A stretch of 64,000 nucleotides of DNA, taken from contig NC_067207.1 of NCBI RefSeq assembly GCF_026262505.1, positions 13,918,082 to 13,982,081 of the forward strand. The letters are read 5' to 3'. This document shows, one piece after another, positions 20,286 to 30,312 of the stretch. The DNA is from Trichomonas vaginalis G3. Lineage: Eukaryota; Parabasalia; Trichomonadida; Trichomonadidae. The position numbers and the translations under genes are program-made. The stretch's first letter is position 1, and the number at the start of each line of letters is the position of its first letter. The notes under the pieces are model-generated. The model searched no databases and was not told where the DNA came from. It saw only the letters and a list, made by a program, of their open reading frames with translations.

Positions 20286-20337
<52 letters not shown>
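20230..20337. repeat. Right outer terminus of element A
   Basis: The conserved frame aggggctag...gcgcagcccctggaagcccc (hairpin GGGGC/GCCCC) is followed by cactacc and a 50-base T-tract (20288-20337). It is the same module as at both ends of B and the left end of C. The T-tract could be partly an assembly or replication product. Confidence 0.85.
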
Positions 20338-20340
<3 letters not shown>

Positions 20341-21028
20341 CCTATTGTCTAATAACATGCTATTAATTTTCTTAAAATTAAAAAAAAAATATCAACTTTT
20401 AAAAACAGAAACTTAACATCCTTAGGTCAATGGATTTTGATGTGAGATACATTTAATCTGTTTTTCTTTTTTTATTTTAAATAATTGAATATTTATAGTT
20501 GTTATGGGTCTTACATCATGTAAAACGAATTTTCTTAAAGTAAATTTACTTTTTCTTCAATCTTTCTTACATATTTATTTAAAAAAAATTATCCAAAAAA
20601 GATGTTTTAGAATGAAAAAAAATAGAAAAATCTTCATTTATAGTCTTTCTTGAATGTATACGTTTTGATTTTTTTCTTTTTTAAAAAATTCAATTTCTAG
20701 AAAAATCGAGAAAAAATCATTTTCTTCTATTTTTTTAGGACGCCATACCCATTGAAATCTCCTCTCAGGACGCCATAAACTATTCAATTATGGTGTAAAC
20801 TTCTCAAAAATTGAATAGTTTACATCAGGACGCCTTAGGACGCCAACCCTTTACGCGCCCTTAAAATTCGATTTTCAGCAAGCTAAATAAAGTTTAGTAA
20901 GAAAATAGATGCTACGAAAAATAAACAATACAATAATGCTAGATAGTTGATGAAATTATTCTTCAAACTCTTTAAATAAAAATCTCAAATTTATATTGAA
21001 ACAATTTTTCTCTAAGAAACACTTCATT
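20338..21028. other. Host intergenic DNA between elements A and B
   Basis: About 690 bp of AT-rich sequence without a convincing gene. It holds four ggacgcc strings (about 20739-20845) and an inverted repeat with 14-bp arms (taaactattcaatt at 20776-20789 against 20809-20822). TTCATT at 21023-21028 is the left candidate target duplicate of element B. Confidence 0.6.
20776..20822. repeat. 14-bp-arm inverted repeat in host DNA
   Basis: Arms taaactattcaatt and aattgaatagttta are separated by about 19 bp, inside the ggacgcc-repeat patch. It could be a hairpin or a remnant of a small transposon. No other copy is seen in the window. Confidence 0.6.
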
Positions 21029-21320
21029 AAAAAAAAAAAAAAAAAGGTATTGGGGCTTCCAGGGCTGCGCCCCTCTAGCCCCTTGAAGATGTTTAGTATA
21101 ACATGCAGTTTATATAAAATGAGGTTTTTTTGGGGGTAGCGGGCTTCCCAGGCACTTCGTGCCTTCTAGCCCTAAAAATTTTTGAAAGTCGTTGCTGTTG
21201 ACTTTTCGGTAGAGGACTCAAAATAGTATAACTATGTCCGGACAAGTAAGGGTCTATCGTCGCTTCTCAAAGTTACGGGCGTTCAAAGAAATATACTTTG
21301 AGAAGCCTTTCTCCATTTTA
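21029..21320. repeat. Left terminal inverted repeat of element B
   Basis: 17 A's, then ggtattgggg and two successive hairpin modules: outer at 21052-21082 (GGGC/GCCC stem) and inner at 21141-21172 (AGGCAC/GTGCCT stem). The ccggacaagt segment follows. The reverse complement lies at 45575-45838. Confidence 0.9.
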
Positions 21321-21434
21321 AAACAAGATAGGACGGTTATTTTACAAAACCGACAAGACCTTAACCGAGTAGTTTTCATGTTTTGTCACTTTTCTGTCAC
21401 TTTTCAGGGAAAAAACATTTTTATTAAATATAAA

Positions 21435-22252
21435 ATGAATTTTACAAAACCACCGTTACCCTTCTTTGGAAATAAGAGTAGATATAAAGATATTCTATTG
21501 AGAGAACTTAAGAAACTACCGAATGGTCTAACATTTGTAGATTTGTTCAGTGGAAGTTTCTATATATCTCATTTGTGCCATACTGTATTTCCTGACTCAA
21601 AGATTATATGCAATGACTTCGACAACTATATGAACCGTCTCAAACATATACCAGACACAAACAAAATATTGAGTGAGTTGAAAGAAAAGATACCTATAGG
21701 CAAGATGGAACGTATACCATTAGATAAGAAAAATACTGTCAGAGAGGTTTTGAAAAAAGCAGAGTATATTGACTGGGATAGTATATCTGCTAGACTTTTA
21801 TATAGTGGTTCTATAAGAGTTCATGACATTGAAACACTTATGTCAAACGTTTTATATCTTAACTATACAAAGGTTTTCAAAGAGAACATAGAAAAATATA
21901 CTGAGGGTATAGATTTGTGAGATGTCGTTGGACAGAGTTGTATGAAAAATACAAAGACAAGGAAAATGTTTTCTTTATAGTGGACCCGCCGTTCTATAAC
22001 ACATATGATTTTCAATACCAAGTAGACTGGACTTTGAGAGACTCTTTAGAAACTTTAGACGTTTTACATAACCATCCATGCTTTTACTTTACATCCGATA
22101 AAAGTGGTTTGGAAACTGTTATGAGATGGTTAGAGGACATACATGACTATGATTTTAGATACGATAAGATAGAATATGAGAGAGGTCCTATAAACCGGAA
22201 AAAGTGTCATAACAAAGAAATTTTATTGGTAACTAAATGTGGTTTGAAATAG
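21435..22252 (+). pseudogene. Dam-like (D12 class) DNA N6-adenine methyltransferase
   Basis: The start is taken at ATG 21435 (MNFTKPPLPFFGNKSRYKD), after the terminal repeat; the frame upstream is only repeat DNA. It shows the FxGxK motif, SAM-binding motif I (TFVDLFSGSFYISHL) and catalytic motif IV DPPF (VFFIVDPPFYNTYDF), the layout of D12-class Dam methyltransferases. It would methylate adenine in a short site, perhaps marking element DNA or protecting it from a nuclease. Broken, about one disruption. An inverted fragment of the same gene lies at the other end of the element (45282-45575). Confidence 0.8.
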
Positions 22253-22368
22253 GACTACTTGTTTTAGGTTTTTTCCATTGTGTCATTTACTTATTTGACG
22301 TGGCAGAAAGATATAGAGAATATGAAGATGAACCAATACCAGCAAATGTTCAGCATATGTACTCGTAA
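22237..22368 (+). CDS. Tiny single-pass membrane protein, 43 aa
   Basis: ATG 22237 opens a 43-residue frame overlapping the methyltransferase end by 16 bp. Residues about 3-20 (FEIGLLVLGFFHCVIYLF) form one clear hydrophobic segment, followed by a charged tail (AERYREYEDEPIPANVQHMYS). The coherent membrane-plus-tail design and tight overlap argue for a real gene. Small membrane proteins are common in viruses with membrane or entry steps. No family match is known to me. Confidence 0.5.
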   Translation: MWFEIGLLVLGFFHCVIYLFDVAERYREYEDEPIPANVQHMYS

Positions 22369-22390
22369 GAGATATTTTATCTAATATTAA

Positions 22391-22751
22391 ATGGACGCAC
22401 AGAACTTAGCGAATGCACAGCAAACCTGACAACCAAACCAGAGAATATTCCAAATGAAGTTAGAATACAAACTGCAATGGCAAACTATGGTCAAGTGCCA
22501 ACAGATGTACAAATGCAAACTGCCATGTCAAATGACGCTGCGTTAGGTTTGCCACCATGGTATGCAAATATGAGATGGAAAGAGTTTTATACAAACCCTG
22601 AAGTGGATATAAACAACTCTATGCAGATGACGCGAACACAGGAGTTGACCCAGAGTATGTTTTCTACCAGAGGAGAAATAGAATGTATGAGCTCCAGTTA
22701 AAAAATGCTATGGAACTCAACAGGAAACGTAAGAGACTAGGCGGACATTAG
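22391..22751 (+). pseudogene. Small conserved-looking gene remnant
   Basis: From ATG 22391 (MDAQNLANAQQT) the region encodes protein-like stretches including MANYGQVPTDVQMQTAMSND and a basic tail RKRKRLGGH. It looks broken, with about two disruptions. No homologue is in view because A and C do not show this arm. Function unknown. Confidence 0.35.
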
Positions 22752-22769
22752 ATTTTTACATATAGTAAA

Positions 22770-23012
22770 ATGGGTTTCTTCAGTAAGATAGGAAACTTCT
22801 TTCGAAATGTTGGAAGAGGTATATGGAATGGAATAAAATCTGTCGGAAGAGGAATTTGGAACGGAGTCAAAAATATTGGCAAAAGAGTAGGTCAGTTCGT
22901 TGGTATTATACCTAAAGACCCTGAACCAGAAGAACAAGCTCCTGTTATACAACAGCCTGAACCTGCACCACAGTCTAGTTGGCAACCAAATCCAACACCT
23001 CAACCGTATTAA
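22770..23012 (+). CDS. Amphipathic glycine-rich peptide gene, 80 aa (pVI/pX-like)
   Basis: Whole frame MGFFSKIGNFFRNVGRGIWN, with two nearly repeated GRGIWNG segments making an amphipathic, basic helix over residues 1-45. A Pro/Gln-rich acidic tail follows. Composition resembles membrane-active minor virion proteins of adenoviruses and Mavericks (protein VI/X). It differs from the other amphipathic gene at 26160-26572, so one element carries two such proteins. The role is inferred. Confidence 0.55.
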   Translation: MGFFSKIGNFFRNVGRGIWNGIKSVGRGIWNGVKNIGKRVGQFVGIIPKDPEPEEQAPVIQQPEPAPQSSWQPNPTPQPY

Positions 23013-23022
23013 AATTATATTT

Positions 23023-23871
23023 TTACCGTTCGATAGTAGTTGTATATGAGACTAAGTTCTAAGTAAAACGCATGGTATAATGGAACTATTCTCTTTCTTC
23101 CATCTGTAGTAAACCATACTTGAAAGTCTGAAATACTTCCACTCGGTGGTTCATATAGCTTTGTAGGTTTTTCGTAAAAGTCATTTGCCAAGCATAAAAA
23201 AGAGTTTTGTGCACCAGAAAATGAAGCATGAACTATAATAGCATCTGAGTCGAAAACATTTTCATATGTTCCATTAGGGTTTTCGACTTCATAAAAAGTT
23301 CGGGTGTACTGGATATTCTGCAGGCTGATTTAACATCCTCAAAAATCTATACCATGCCAAGTTGTTATATTTTGTAGAAATATAAACGTCTTCTCCAAGG
23401 TCTTCTATTCTATTGATTTTAACAGTTGCATTTTTCCTGTCATATAAAATATCGAGATGGTACTCTCCTTCGTCAATGTTGTACTGTTTTGCATATTCGA
23501 GATAGATATCGTTTATTTTTTTCTTGAAAAGCTTGAAGAGTTGTTTCTAAGTTTACAAGCAAACTAACTTGTAAAAGTTTTCCCTGTTCAAATTTCTCAT
23601 ACGTACGTTTTCTTTGTTATAGTATCGAATTTCAAAAAGCGACCGTAAATGGGAAACCATGTATGGCTTCTGAAATGAACTTCATTCTACGAAAGCCAAT
23701 AGCTTTTGTGACGGATGGGTCTCTTAACCATCTTAACGGGTAGTCAAACCGATAGCCTTCATGCTTTACGGTCTCTGTCTCAAACTTTTGACCGACATTC
23801 GTAAAAAGTTCATCTAATGGTTTAGTTGTAGCAACTCTTGAATTTTCTTTTTCTATGAAAGCATATTTTAT
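23023..23871 (-). pseudogene. Divergent paralogue of the 286-aa Maverick protein
   Basis: The minus strand encodes a relative of the genes at 30934-31793 and 62491-63351. Shared landmarks are TKPLD..FTN.G near the start, YRFDYP.RWL..PS..KAIGFRR and a C-terminal LCIG-like region. It starts a few bases from the fibre-like gene at 23883, head to head. A 22 kb element carrying two diverged members points to old duplication. Broken, about three disruptions; the start is approximate. Confidence 0.5.
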
Positions 23872-23882
23872 CTAGAATAAAA

Positions 23883-25175
23883 ATGTCGAAAGAAACAGCG
23901 TCTATGAGAGAAATACAACACAACCGACAACTCATTGTACAAGCTCTAAATAAGAACACAACAAACTTTTCAAACTATTCTAAGATATCTGAGTCATTGA
24001 AAGAAGGAAACTTAAAACTGACGATAAACCCATTGACAGACGAGTTTCTATTTCAAGACAACAAGAACCATACTGTTTGTATAAATCCAACAAAAAGAAC
24101 TTTAAACGAGAAACCTATAGATGAACTTCTTTTGAAGGCAGATATTGACAACAAAGCTGACAAAGAGTATGTTGACGATGAGTTAGCATATGTGGCTAGT
24201 GCGTTAGTGAAGAAGGCAGATAAGGAATATGTGGATGAAAAAGACAATGAAATTATAGAAAGGGTTGAATGGTACCATGAACGGACAACAAAGATTTTTA
24301 AAAACTAAAGCCGATACAGGGTGGGTTTCAGGATGTTTAGACCTTAAAGCGGATAAGAACCATACACATACCATTGCAAATATTACAAACTTACAAGAAA
24401 CCTTAAACAGGAAAAGTGACGTTGGACATACACATACCATTGCAAATATTACAAACTTACAAGAAACCTTAAACAGGAAAAGTGACGTTGGACATACACA
24501 TACCTTCTTCTCAACTGTTGGTATAGAAAGTATTTTAGGAACGATTGAAGAAACTGGTGGGGGTGGATTATATTTTAAACCTCCTAACTTTCCACAAGGT
24601 TTAACATCGGATGAAGACATAACGACGATGAGATACATTAGATGTAGAAATGTCTATGTCATGGAGGATGAAAACAATGTTAAATTCACTGCTCAAGATT
24701 TATATGATAAAAAAGCTGACAAAACAGAGCTTCAAACGTTAAAGACAGAAATACTTCAAACACTATATCCTATAGGTTCTATTTACACGTCAATGAACTC
24801 TACCAGACCAGAAGTAGTACTTGGTCTCGGAACTTGGACTCAAATAGTCGACAGGTTTTTGTATTGTGCAACTCTTCAAAGGAAACAGGTGGAAGTAAAA
24901 CGATTTCAGGTGAAAACTTACCTGCGCACAGTCACTACGTAGATTTAAGTACATCTCAAGCAGGTTGGCATAAGCATAGATTTGGGATTGGTCAGCAATG
25001 AAAAAAGGTAAAGATATGATGTTAAAGACAACGTTCAGTTTGCTATAAATTGTTTCTGGTGGGTAACACACAGGGAGAAGGAAACCATACACATCGCGTT
25101 TCAGGGTATACGCAAACAACGGGACAAAGTAAAGACTACATGCCACCTTACATGACAGTTTACGCCATGGTATAG
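23883..25175 (+). pseudogene. Phage tail-fibre-like receptor-binding protein
   Basis: The N-terminal region is helical with repeated KADKEYVD units (coiled trimer type). Then come two near-identical blocks with THTIANITNLQETLNRKSDVG, typical of tail fibres. The C-terminal part contains YPIGSIYTSMNSTRPEVVLG and GTWTQIVDRFLY, the tail-collar/fibre-tip signature of bacteriophages, and ends in MPPYMTVYAMV, also typical. Known family role: host receptor binding by trimeric fibres. Here it could crown virions of a eukaryotic element. Broken, about three disruptions. It converges on the integrase with a 6-bp gap. Confidence 0.75.
24358..24500 (+). repeat. Two tandem 75-bp units in the fibre-like gene
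   Basis: Two almost identical in-phase copies of a block running from cattgcaaatattac to gttggacatac. They encode the THTIANITNL repeat and suggest recent length change of the fibre shaft. Confidence 0.8.
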
Positions 25176-25181
25176 AAATGC

Positions 25182-26090
25182 TTAGTCGTCATGTTCCACT
25201 TCTTTAGCATATTCGTCAGGAGATTGTCTTATATTTGTTAGGAACTGTCTCCTTTGAAAGTATACCACCTTGAACCTTAACAAGTTTGAAACGAGGTCTG
25301 ACAATAGTAGTTTTATCTTCTGCTTGCAGTCTGTACATTTTGCCATGTTTGCCTAAAACTTCATAATATTCTCTTGTATACTTTCTTCTATTTTTACGAA
25401 CACACGAACGTGAGTACCTGTCGAGTTCCCATTGTTGTCATAGTCAATAGTATTTTCATATGGGTCGCGTTTAGGTATTCTATTTTTACTTTGTCACCTT
25501 TCTGAAGTTTGAAGCCTGGCATTCTTCTTGTTTGTCTCTTTGACTAAACTATTAAATATATAGTCTTTCTCTAAGTCGGGGTTGTTTTTTCATTTCTTCG
25601 GGGAGTGGTTTCCCAAACCTTTTTGTTTACGGTTATTGTAAATATTTAAAACTTGTCTCATCTTTGCCATGGAGAAGTGTCTATATTGTCGTCATATGAC
25701 ATTTCAATCTACCTCACCACCTTGTGGTTGGTTTAAGTCTCTTAAGATTTTATACAACTGTCAATGACACCAAGAGCAGAATGGTTTTGGTCGACAATGA
25801 AATATTGGTTTACATTTTTTGAACGCAGATAGTTTTTAATATCGTCTGATTTGAAAGAACTTTCATAGTCAGATGTCAGTTTTGTTGGATGGTATTTGTC
25901 AACGAATATTGTCAAAGCAGTTTTCACATCTAAAATATTTTTGGACTGTAATGGTATGGCTTCACAGTATCTTGTGTTTTGACCGACAAATATTAGCCAG
26001 TATGGTGGTCCATCTTCTCTATACCTCGGAATGTTTTCCAAGATATCCATAAACCAAGCATTTTGGTGTTGAACAAAAGATTTTTACCAT
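25182..26090 (-). pseudogene. Retroviral-type integrase (RVE) with chromodomain-like C-terminus, element B
   Basis: The best open stretch (near 25742-26050) has the RVE core segments IPRYREDGPPYWLIFVGQNT and KLTSDYESSF. The C-terminal side (25182-25560) is basic and chromodomain-like (IPKRDPYENTIDYDNNGNST), usual for Maverick integrases. It inserts element DNA and makes the 6-bp duplications. Broken, about four disruptions. Transcribed opposite to the fibre-like gene, with which it converges. Confidence 0.8.
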
Positions 26091-26159
26091 GAGTGCTTTC
26101 TTTGTTGCTTTAAAACATACGGGTCCTTGTTTGAATTCGTCATTTTTAACCCATAAGAA

Positions 26160-26572
26160 ATGGTTTATTTGGCGCATTAGCAGGGAGTCGCATCTAGATT
26201 TTTACCCGCAGTGGGAACACTAGCCAGAGGTGCATTTGGAATTGGAAGGAAGATTTTGAGTACATTAGGTATACTGAAGAGAAAGCACAACCTATTATAC
26301 AAACTGTACAGAGAAAGGTTGGGAGGTAGCACGAGATGCAGCAAATCTTATTCCAAATCCTGAAACAAGAGGAAAAGTTCAAGGATGGATGGACAATGTA
26401 GGAAGACAAGCAGGAACTATATAACAAAGCAAATGACTACTATAACCAAGCAGGACACTACATGGACCAAGGTGAAAGATTCTTTAACAGAGGATATAAC
26501 CATGCACAACAGTGGGTAAACAACAACCAACCTCAACCACCTCAAACGTGGGAATGTAAAATTTTTTACTGA
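26160..26572 (+). pseudogene. pVI-like amphipathic virion protein, element B
   Basis: Homologue of 405-814, in the same position divergent from the integrase and followed by the same two small genes. Broken, about three disruptions. See the A copy for the amphipathic N-terminus. Confidence 0.5.
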
Positions 26573-26578
26573 GATGAA

Positions 26579-26734
26579 ATGAAACAATACAGCATTGAGA
26601 CAAATGGCTCAAGATGGCTTTGTGCTTCCAAGCAGTTACACCACCACGTGTTTGTCAAGTTCTTACCTATACCTCAGGAAGTTTTAGACCGACTTAAAAA
26701 ACCTAAAAACCAGTTGAAAACAAAACCAAACTAA
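26579..26734 (+). pseudogene. Small Maverick protein, element B copy of the 51-aa gene
   Basis: Homologue of 821-976, after the same actgagatgaa box (26565-26578). Looks broken, about one or two disruptions. Confidence 0.4.
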
Positions 26735-26753
26735 AATTTTTTACTGAGATGAA

Positions 26754-27337
26754 ATGACCGAAGAAGTTGAAAACGGTAGATTTGACACCACAACAAAAAG
26801 TTCAGAACCATTGTCAAAACCTGTCAAAGAACTTACAGAATGAAGAGAAAAATTCAATAATAGAAAGTGTGAGGTCTGGAAATACAAACCCTAACTACAA
26901 AGTCACTTTTCATAAAAATGGAACGGCTAGTATTCTCAAAAAGAAAAACAGACTCTCACAAAATAAATATTGAAGTCTGAAGGAACTAAAGAGACAACAG
27001 ATGGAAAAGTTTACTTCACTGACCAAAGTTCATTATAGAACATCTCATTGACTTAGAGTCGAAATATTCTAAACTTTACAACAAACACAAAAAGTTGAAA
27101 GGAAAACAGAAACAAATGGCATATGACATTTATGAAGATGTTGACGACACAACTGAACCAGCAAGTGAGGTAAAGTCAGATGAACGAAAAGTGACGAAAA
27201 ACCAATAGAAGAAGGAAGCCAAAACTGAAGATAAACCAAAACCAAAGTTTAGTTTGGAGACTAAACCAAGTCAACCTTCATTAGCTGGTATGGGTTGGCG
27301 TCAAAGACTTATGGTAGCAAGTGCTTATGTAAAGTAA
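26754..27337 (+). pseudogene. Conserved Maverick protein, element B copy of the 996-1581 gene
   Basis: Same order of acidic head, coiled middle and hydrophobic tail, after the actgagatgaa box at 26741-26753. Broken, about five disruptions. In A its end is followed at once by the polymerase, here by HNH sequences. Confidence 0.5.
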
Positions 27338-27339
27338 AG

Positions 27340-27480
27340 AAAAAAAACATTTTTTTATTTTATTTGAAATGTACGCTGAGTTTGTTGGAGAAGACCGTTG
27401 GGAAACTTGTTTGTTTAGATGAGAAATATGAAATGGCATACCATTTAAACAAAATATTTTTAAAAAAACATTTTTTTATT
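27340..27480 (+). pseudogene. HNH gene remnant joined head to tail
   Basis: The upstream box and first about 20 codons of the HNH gene (near 27369-27427) are joined directly to its last codons and stop (ggcataccattt near 27434). The middle of the gene is absent. A fuller HNH copy follows immediately, so the nuclease has been duplicated or has re-inserted here. Confidence 0.65.
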
Positions 27481-27488
27481 TATTTGAA

Positions 27489-28071
27489 ATGACGCTGAGT
27501 TTGTTGAGAAGACCGTTGGGAAACTTGTTTGTTAGATGAGAAATATGAAATTCACTGTTGTGAGTCATTTGAAGTCAGAAAAAAAGAGACAAAAAGAGTT
27601 TTAAGCGAATGGGAGCAAAATGACGGATATGCTATTATGAGGATGAGTGGGAAACGCTATCTTAAACATGTTGTCATTGCAACTCATTTTATACCGAACC
27701 CTAACAATTTACCTTTTGTAGACCATATAAACCGTATAAGAAACGACAATAGACTTGAAAACTTGCGTTGGGTCACTTGTTCTGAAAACAGTAAGAACAA
27801 AGGCAAATTTGGAGATATTGTATTCGAATTTGTCGACGAACTAGAAGATGAAACAATTGAAATTACAGACTATGGTAAGCATACGTTTGAGTTTTACTAC
27901 TATAGCGAAGAACAAGACTCTTTCTACTTTTATACCGGCGTAAACTATAGGAAATTACAAGTATATTTTACTAAGGCAGGCTATGCTTATGTAAACGCTA
28001 GAGATACAGATGGAAAATACGTTAAAATACTTCTTAACAAATTCAAGAAGCTATATGGCATACCATTTTAA
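27489..28071 (+). CDS. HNH homing-type endonuclease, copy upstream of polymerase
   Basis: NUMOD4-like head (ECCESFEV-like region) and HNH_3 core: HVVIATHFIPNP, FVDHINRIRNDNRLENLRWV, SENSKNK. The C-terminal half (residues about 100-190) is beta-rich with a KLYGIPF end. It looks nearly whole from an internal ATG near 27529; the exact start is unclear. It would cut a specific DNA site. It lies between the 26754 gene and the polymerase, where element A has only a short spacer, so A shows the unoccupied state. Confidence 0.7.
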
Positions 28072-28078
28072 AACAGTA

Positions 28079-28099
28079 TATTTTTTTATTTTTATAAAA
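28079..28099 (+). promoter_or_regulatory. AT-rich upstream box of element B polymerase
   Basis: tatatttttttatttttat followed by aaaa and the ATG at 28100, the same arrangement as at 1583-1611, here just after the HNH stop. Confidence 0.45.
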
Positions 28100-30253
28100 A
28101 TGCCCCCATATAGAATGGACAGAAAATCTGCTCGAATAAAAGCAGAGTTAGAAAGATATGGTTGGAAAGTTTCGAAGAAGTTTAAATATAGGAAGGGAAG
28201 ACCCATAAAAGTCTATGACAAACTGGCTGGTCTTCGCTATGAAATGGACCTAGAAACAGCACGCGCAAATTATCCAAACAGATTAGAGAGGTTAGAAGAA
28301 GAGCGTCTTATGGACATGCCTTTCAATGTTACTGAGCCTCAAGTTGAAGGACACGACGGCTTTGCCAGATTCTACTGGAAACATGACGAACAATTGCATC
28401 CTTTGAGAAGGAAAAAAGGAAAAGGTGAAGATGCACATGCCCCCATGGAAAGAACAAGATATGCATATGAGAAGTATCGTGAAGTTAGAAGTAAAATTAC
28501 TTCTGGCCGAACCTTTACAGTAAACTTTGACGAAGGAAAGAACAAAGAAGGCTTCATGGGAGTACTTGCTGCCATACAAGACGGAAATAAGAAAGGACAC
28601 AATCTCAGACTAACCGTAAAAGATTTGGATGGTCATATTTACTATGCACATGGCAATGTCACAACAGCCGCACAACTTCTTGACGCTTTCAAGACTACAA
28701 AGAGAGAACAAATGTTTGACTCCGACTCAGATATTTTGAATGCAATTGAAGGAATTGTAAGCGTGAAGTTCGAATGGTTACAACCTAACCCTCAAGCAGT
28801 CAGACAACATGCTGGATACTTCCCGTTCAGAAATAAGTCTGACATTAACCTGACAAGGTATGGAATTTACAATTCAATTGAAAAAATTGTCAATGAACCT
28901 TGTATTCTTACATGTCTCAGGAACTCTGGTCTTGTTACAGATGAGAAAATGAAGTATCTTGAGTCATGTGTGAAAACAAGGTACATTCTCAGAAGTCAAT
29001 TGTCAAAAGTTGCACCGTTGGCAAATGTGAATATCCGAGTCAACATACCTACAGCTAAAGGTTCTTCACATGACGACTATGTTGTTGACAAAGACTTACC
29101 ATGGTTGAAGATTGTACTTGTCCACAACCACTTCATGTTGAACGAAAGTCTTACAAACCCATTGTTCGGAAAAGGCAAGTGCAACATTGTCAGAGCTGTT
29201 AACATTCTTTTCGAGAAAGGCTTGTTGGAACAAATTCCAGATGACAAGCTGACAGAAACTTTTGTACCAAAAGACGAAACAAACTTTTCATTGTTGGTAA
29301 GACCAAAAGTTGTTCCGGACAAAGTTCTAGCACAAAAGAAGTACACAGTTCCAAAAGGAGTTGGATTGTTCGGATACCAACCTGAACCAGAAGAACTTCC
29401 AATGAGGTTGCAAGAACTTCAAGATGCTATAAACAAACTTCCATTGAGGCATCCAATCGACGTCAAATTGTATTGGAGAGCATCTGAGTTAGGTCAGAAG
29501 GTTTTATATGAAACAGGTTGCTTTGACGATGTTTATGAGATAACAGGCGAGGTTTCTCAGAAGATAAGAGACTCACTTGAATTTCCACGAACTGGGCCGA
29601 TTGGATGCGATAAGTTCGACTCATATGAAAAAATATACTATGTCGACCTTAACGCTGCGTACATGAGGTTCGTCCAATATATCCCGACTGGAATTCCAAA
29701 CGAAAATGGTGAGTTCCCGGGAAGGAACTATACAGTTGGAAAAGTCATACAACAAATGTATGATATTAGGAAAGCTTCAAACCCCAAACTTGCAATGACA
29801 CTCAAATTGCTTATGAATTCGACATGGGGATATTCTATTAAAAAACCTCAAAAGATGAAGAGTAAACACTATGAGAAGGTCGACAACTTTGTTGAAAGGT
29901 TTTCTCCTTTTGTTTTGAAATACGAGTTCACCGAAGGTCAAAATGGCTTAGTAACCACAGTAAAACCTATTGTCGAACATTGGTCTTACCCTCAGTTCGC
30001 AAAGGCAGTCCTTGACAACTACAACAAATTCTTCTCCGAGGTCAAATCCAAAGTTGTGGTATACTACGAGAACATCGATGCGCTCATGACGAACGAAGAA
30101 GGATATAACAAACTCATTGAAATGGGAATGGTCGGTGAAAAGATGGGCTTTTTTAAGCTAGATAAGGTATTTTCCGAAGTTCATGTAATATCGAAAAGGA
30201 AGTACTGGGGAATACTTGAAGACGGCACAGAAATAAAACATTGCATGAAATAA
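28100..30253 (+). CDS. polB: Protein-primed family B DNA polymerase, whole copy
   Basis: The start is taken at MPPYRMDRKS after the AT-rich box; an in-frame upstream extension from 28010 is HNH sequence. About 717 residues. Layout: basic head (1-60), a central domain, an OTU-like block near 300-400 (CILTCLRNSGLV and SCVKTRYILR), then palm motif A (YYVDLNAAYMRF), motif B (LKLLMNSTWGYSIKKP) and a C-like YYENIDALM segment near the end. Expected to copy the element from protein-primed termini. No exonuclease block is evident and the protein is short for the family. The frame looks whole. Confidence 0.88.
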   Translation: MPPYRMDRKSARIKAELERYGWKVSKKFKYRKGRPIKVYDKLAGLRYEMDLETARANYPNRLERLEEERLMDMPFNVTEPQVEGHDGFARFYWKHDEQLHPLRRKKGKGEDAHAPMERTRYAYEKYREVRSKITSGRTFTVNFDEGKNKEGFMGVLAAIQDGNKKGHNLRLTVKDLDGHIYYAHGNVTTAAQLLDAFKTTKREQMFDSDSDILNAIEGIVSVKFEWLQPNPQAVRQHAGYFPFRNKSDINLTRYGIYNSIEKIVNEPCILTCLRNSGLVTDEKMKYLESCVKTRYILRSQLSKVAPLANVNIRVNIPTAKGSSHDDYVVDKDLPWLKIVLVHNHFMLNESLTNPLFGKGKCNIVRAVNILFEKGLLEQIPDDKLTETFVPKDETNFSLLVRPKVVPDKVLAQKKYTVPKGVGLFGYQPEPEELPMRLQELQDAINKLPLRHPIDVKLYWRASELGQKVLYETGCFDDVYEITGEVSQKIRDSLEFPRTGPIGCDKFDSYEKIYYVDLNAAYMRFVQYIPTGIPNENGEFPGRNYTVGKVIQQMYDIRKASNPKLAMTLKLLMNSTWGYSIKKPQKMKSKHYEKVDNFVERFSPFVLKYEFTEGQNGLVTTVKPIVEHWSYPQFAKAVLDNYNKFFSEVKSKVVVYYENIDALMTNEEGYNKLIEMGMVGEKMGFFKLDKVFSEVHVISKRKYWGILEDGTEIKHCMK

Positions 30254-30287
30254 AAAATTGCATACCATTTTAAAACATTTTTTCAAA

Positions 30288-30312
30288 AAAATATTTTTTT
30301 ATTTTATTTGAA
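30288..30312 (+). promoter_or_regulatory. AT-rich upstream box of HNH gene
   Basis: aaaaaaatatttttttattt followed by tatttgaaatg; the same box lies before 27369 and, inverted, at the right window edge after the C HNH gene. An orphan HNH tail (gcataccattttaaaac) lies just before it at 30257. Confidence 0.5.

Larger units (their letters stand above)
1..20337. mobile_element. Maverick/Polinton element A (partial, left end outside window)
   Basis: Large self-synthesising DNA transposon of the Maverick/Polinton class. It enters the window inside its integrase gene and ends in a T-tract at 20288-20337. Visible parts in order: integrase end, pVI-like protein, small genes, polymerase, accessory region (3767-8529), packaging ATPase, SF3 helicase, minor capsid, major capsid, a 449-residue-type protein, a basic coiled-coil protein, a terminal-repeat segment, an extra repeat-protein gene and the outer terminus. 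The copy is broken, with about twenty disruptions in what is visible, but the polymerase-to-capsid backbone agrees closely with B and C, so insertion looks recent. The left terminus and any left target duplicate cannot be seen. Confidence 0.9.

Noticed and set aside
20288-20337. 50-base T-tract as a poly(A) tail of a retroposed sequence
   Set aside because: It sits outside a Maverick terminal hairpin module, as do shorter tracts at the other termini, and no retroposon body is present.
25182-26090. Integrase as evidence for an LTR retrotransposon
   Set aside because: No reverse transcriptase, gag or LTRs are seen. Polymerase, capsid, ATPase and terminal inverted repeats define a Maverick.
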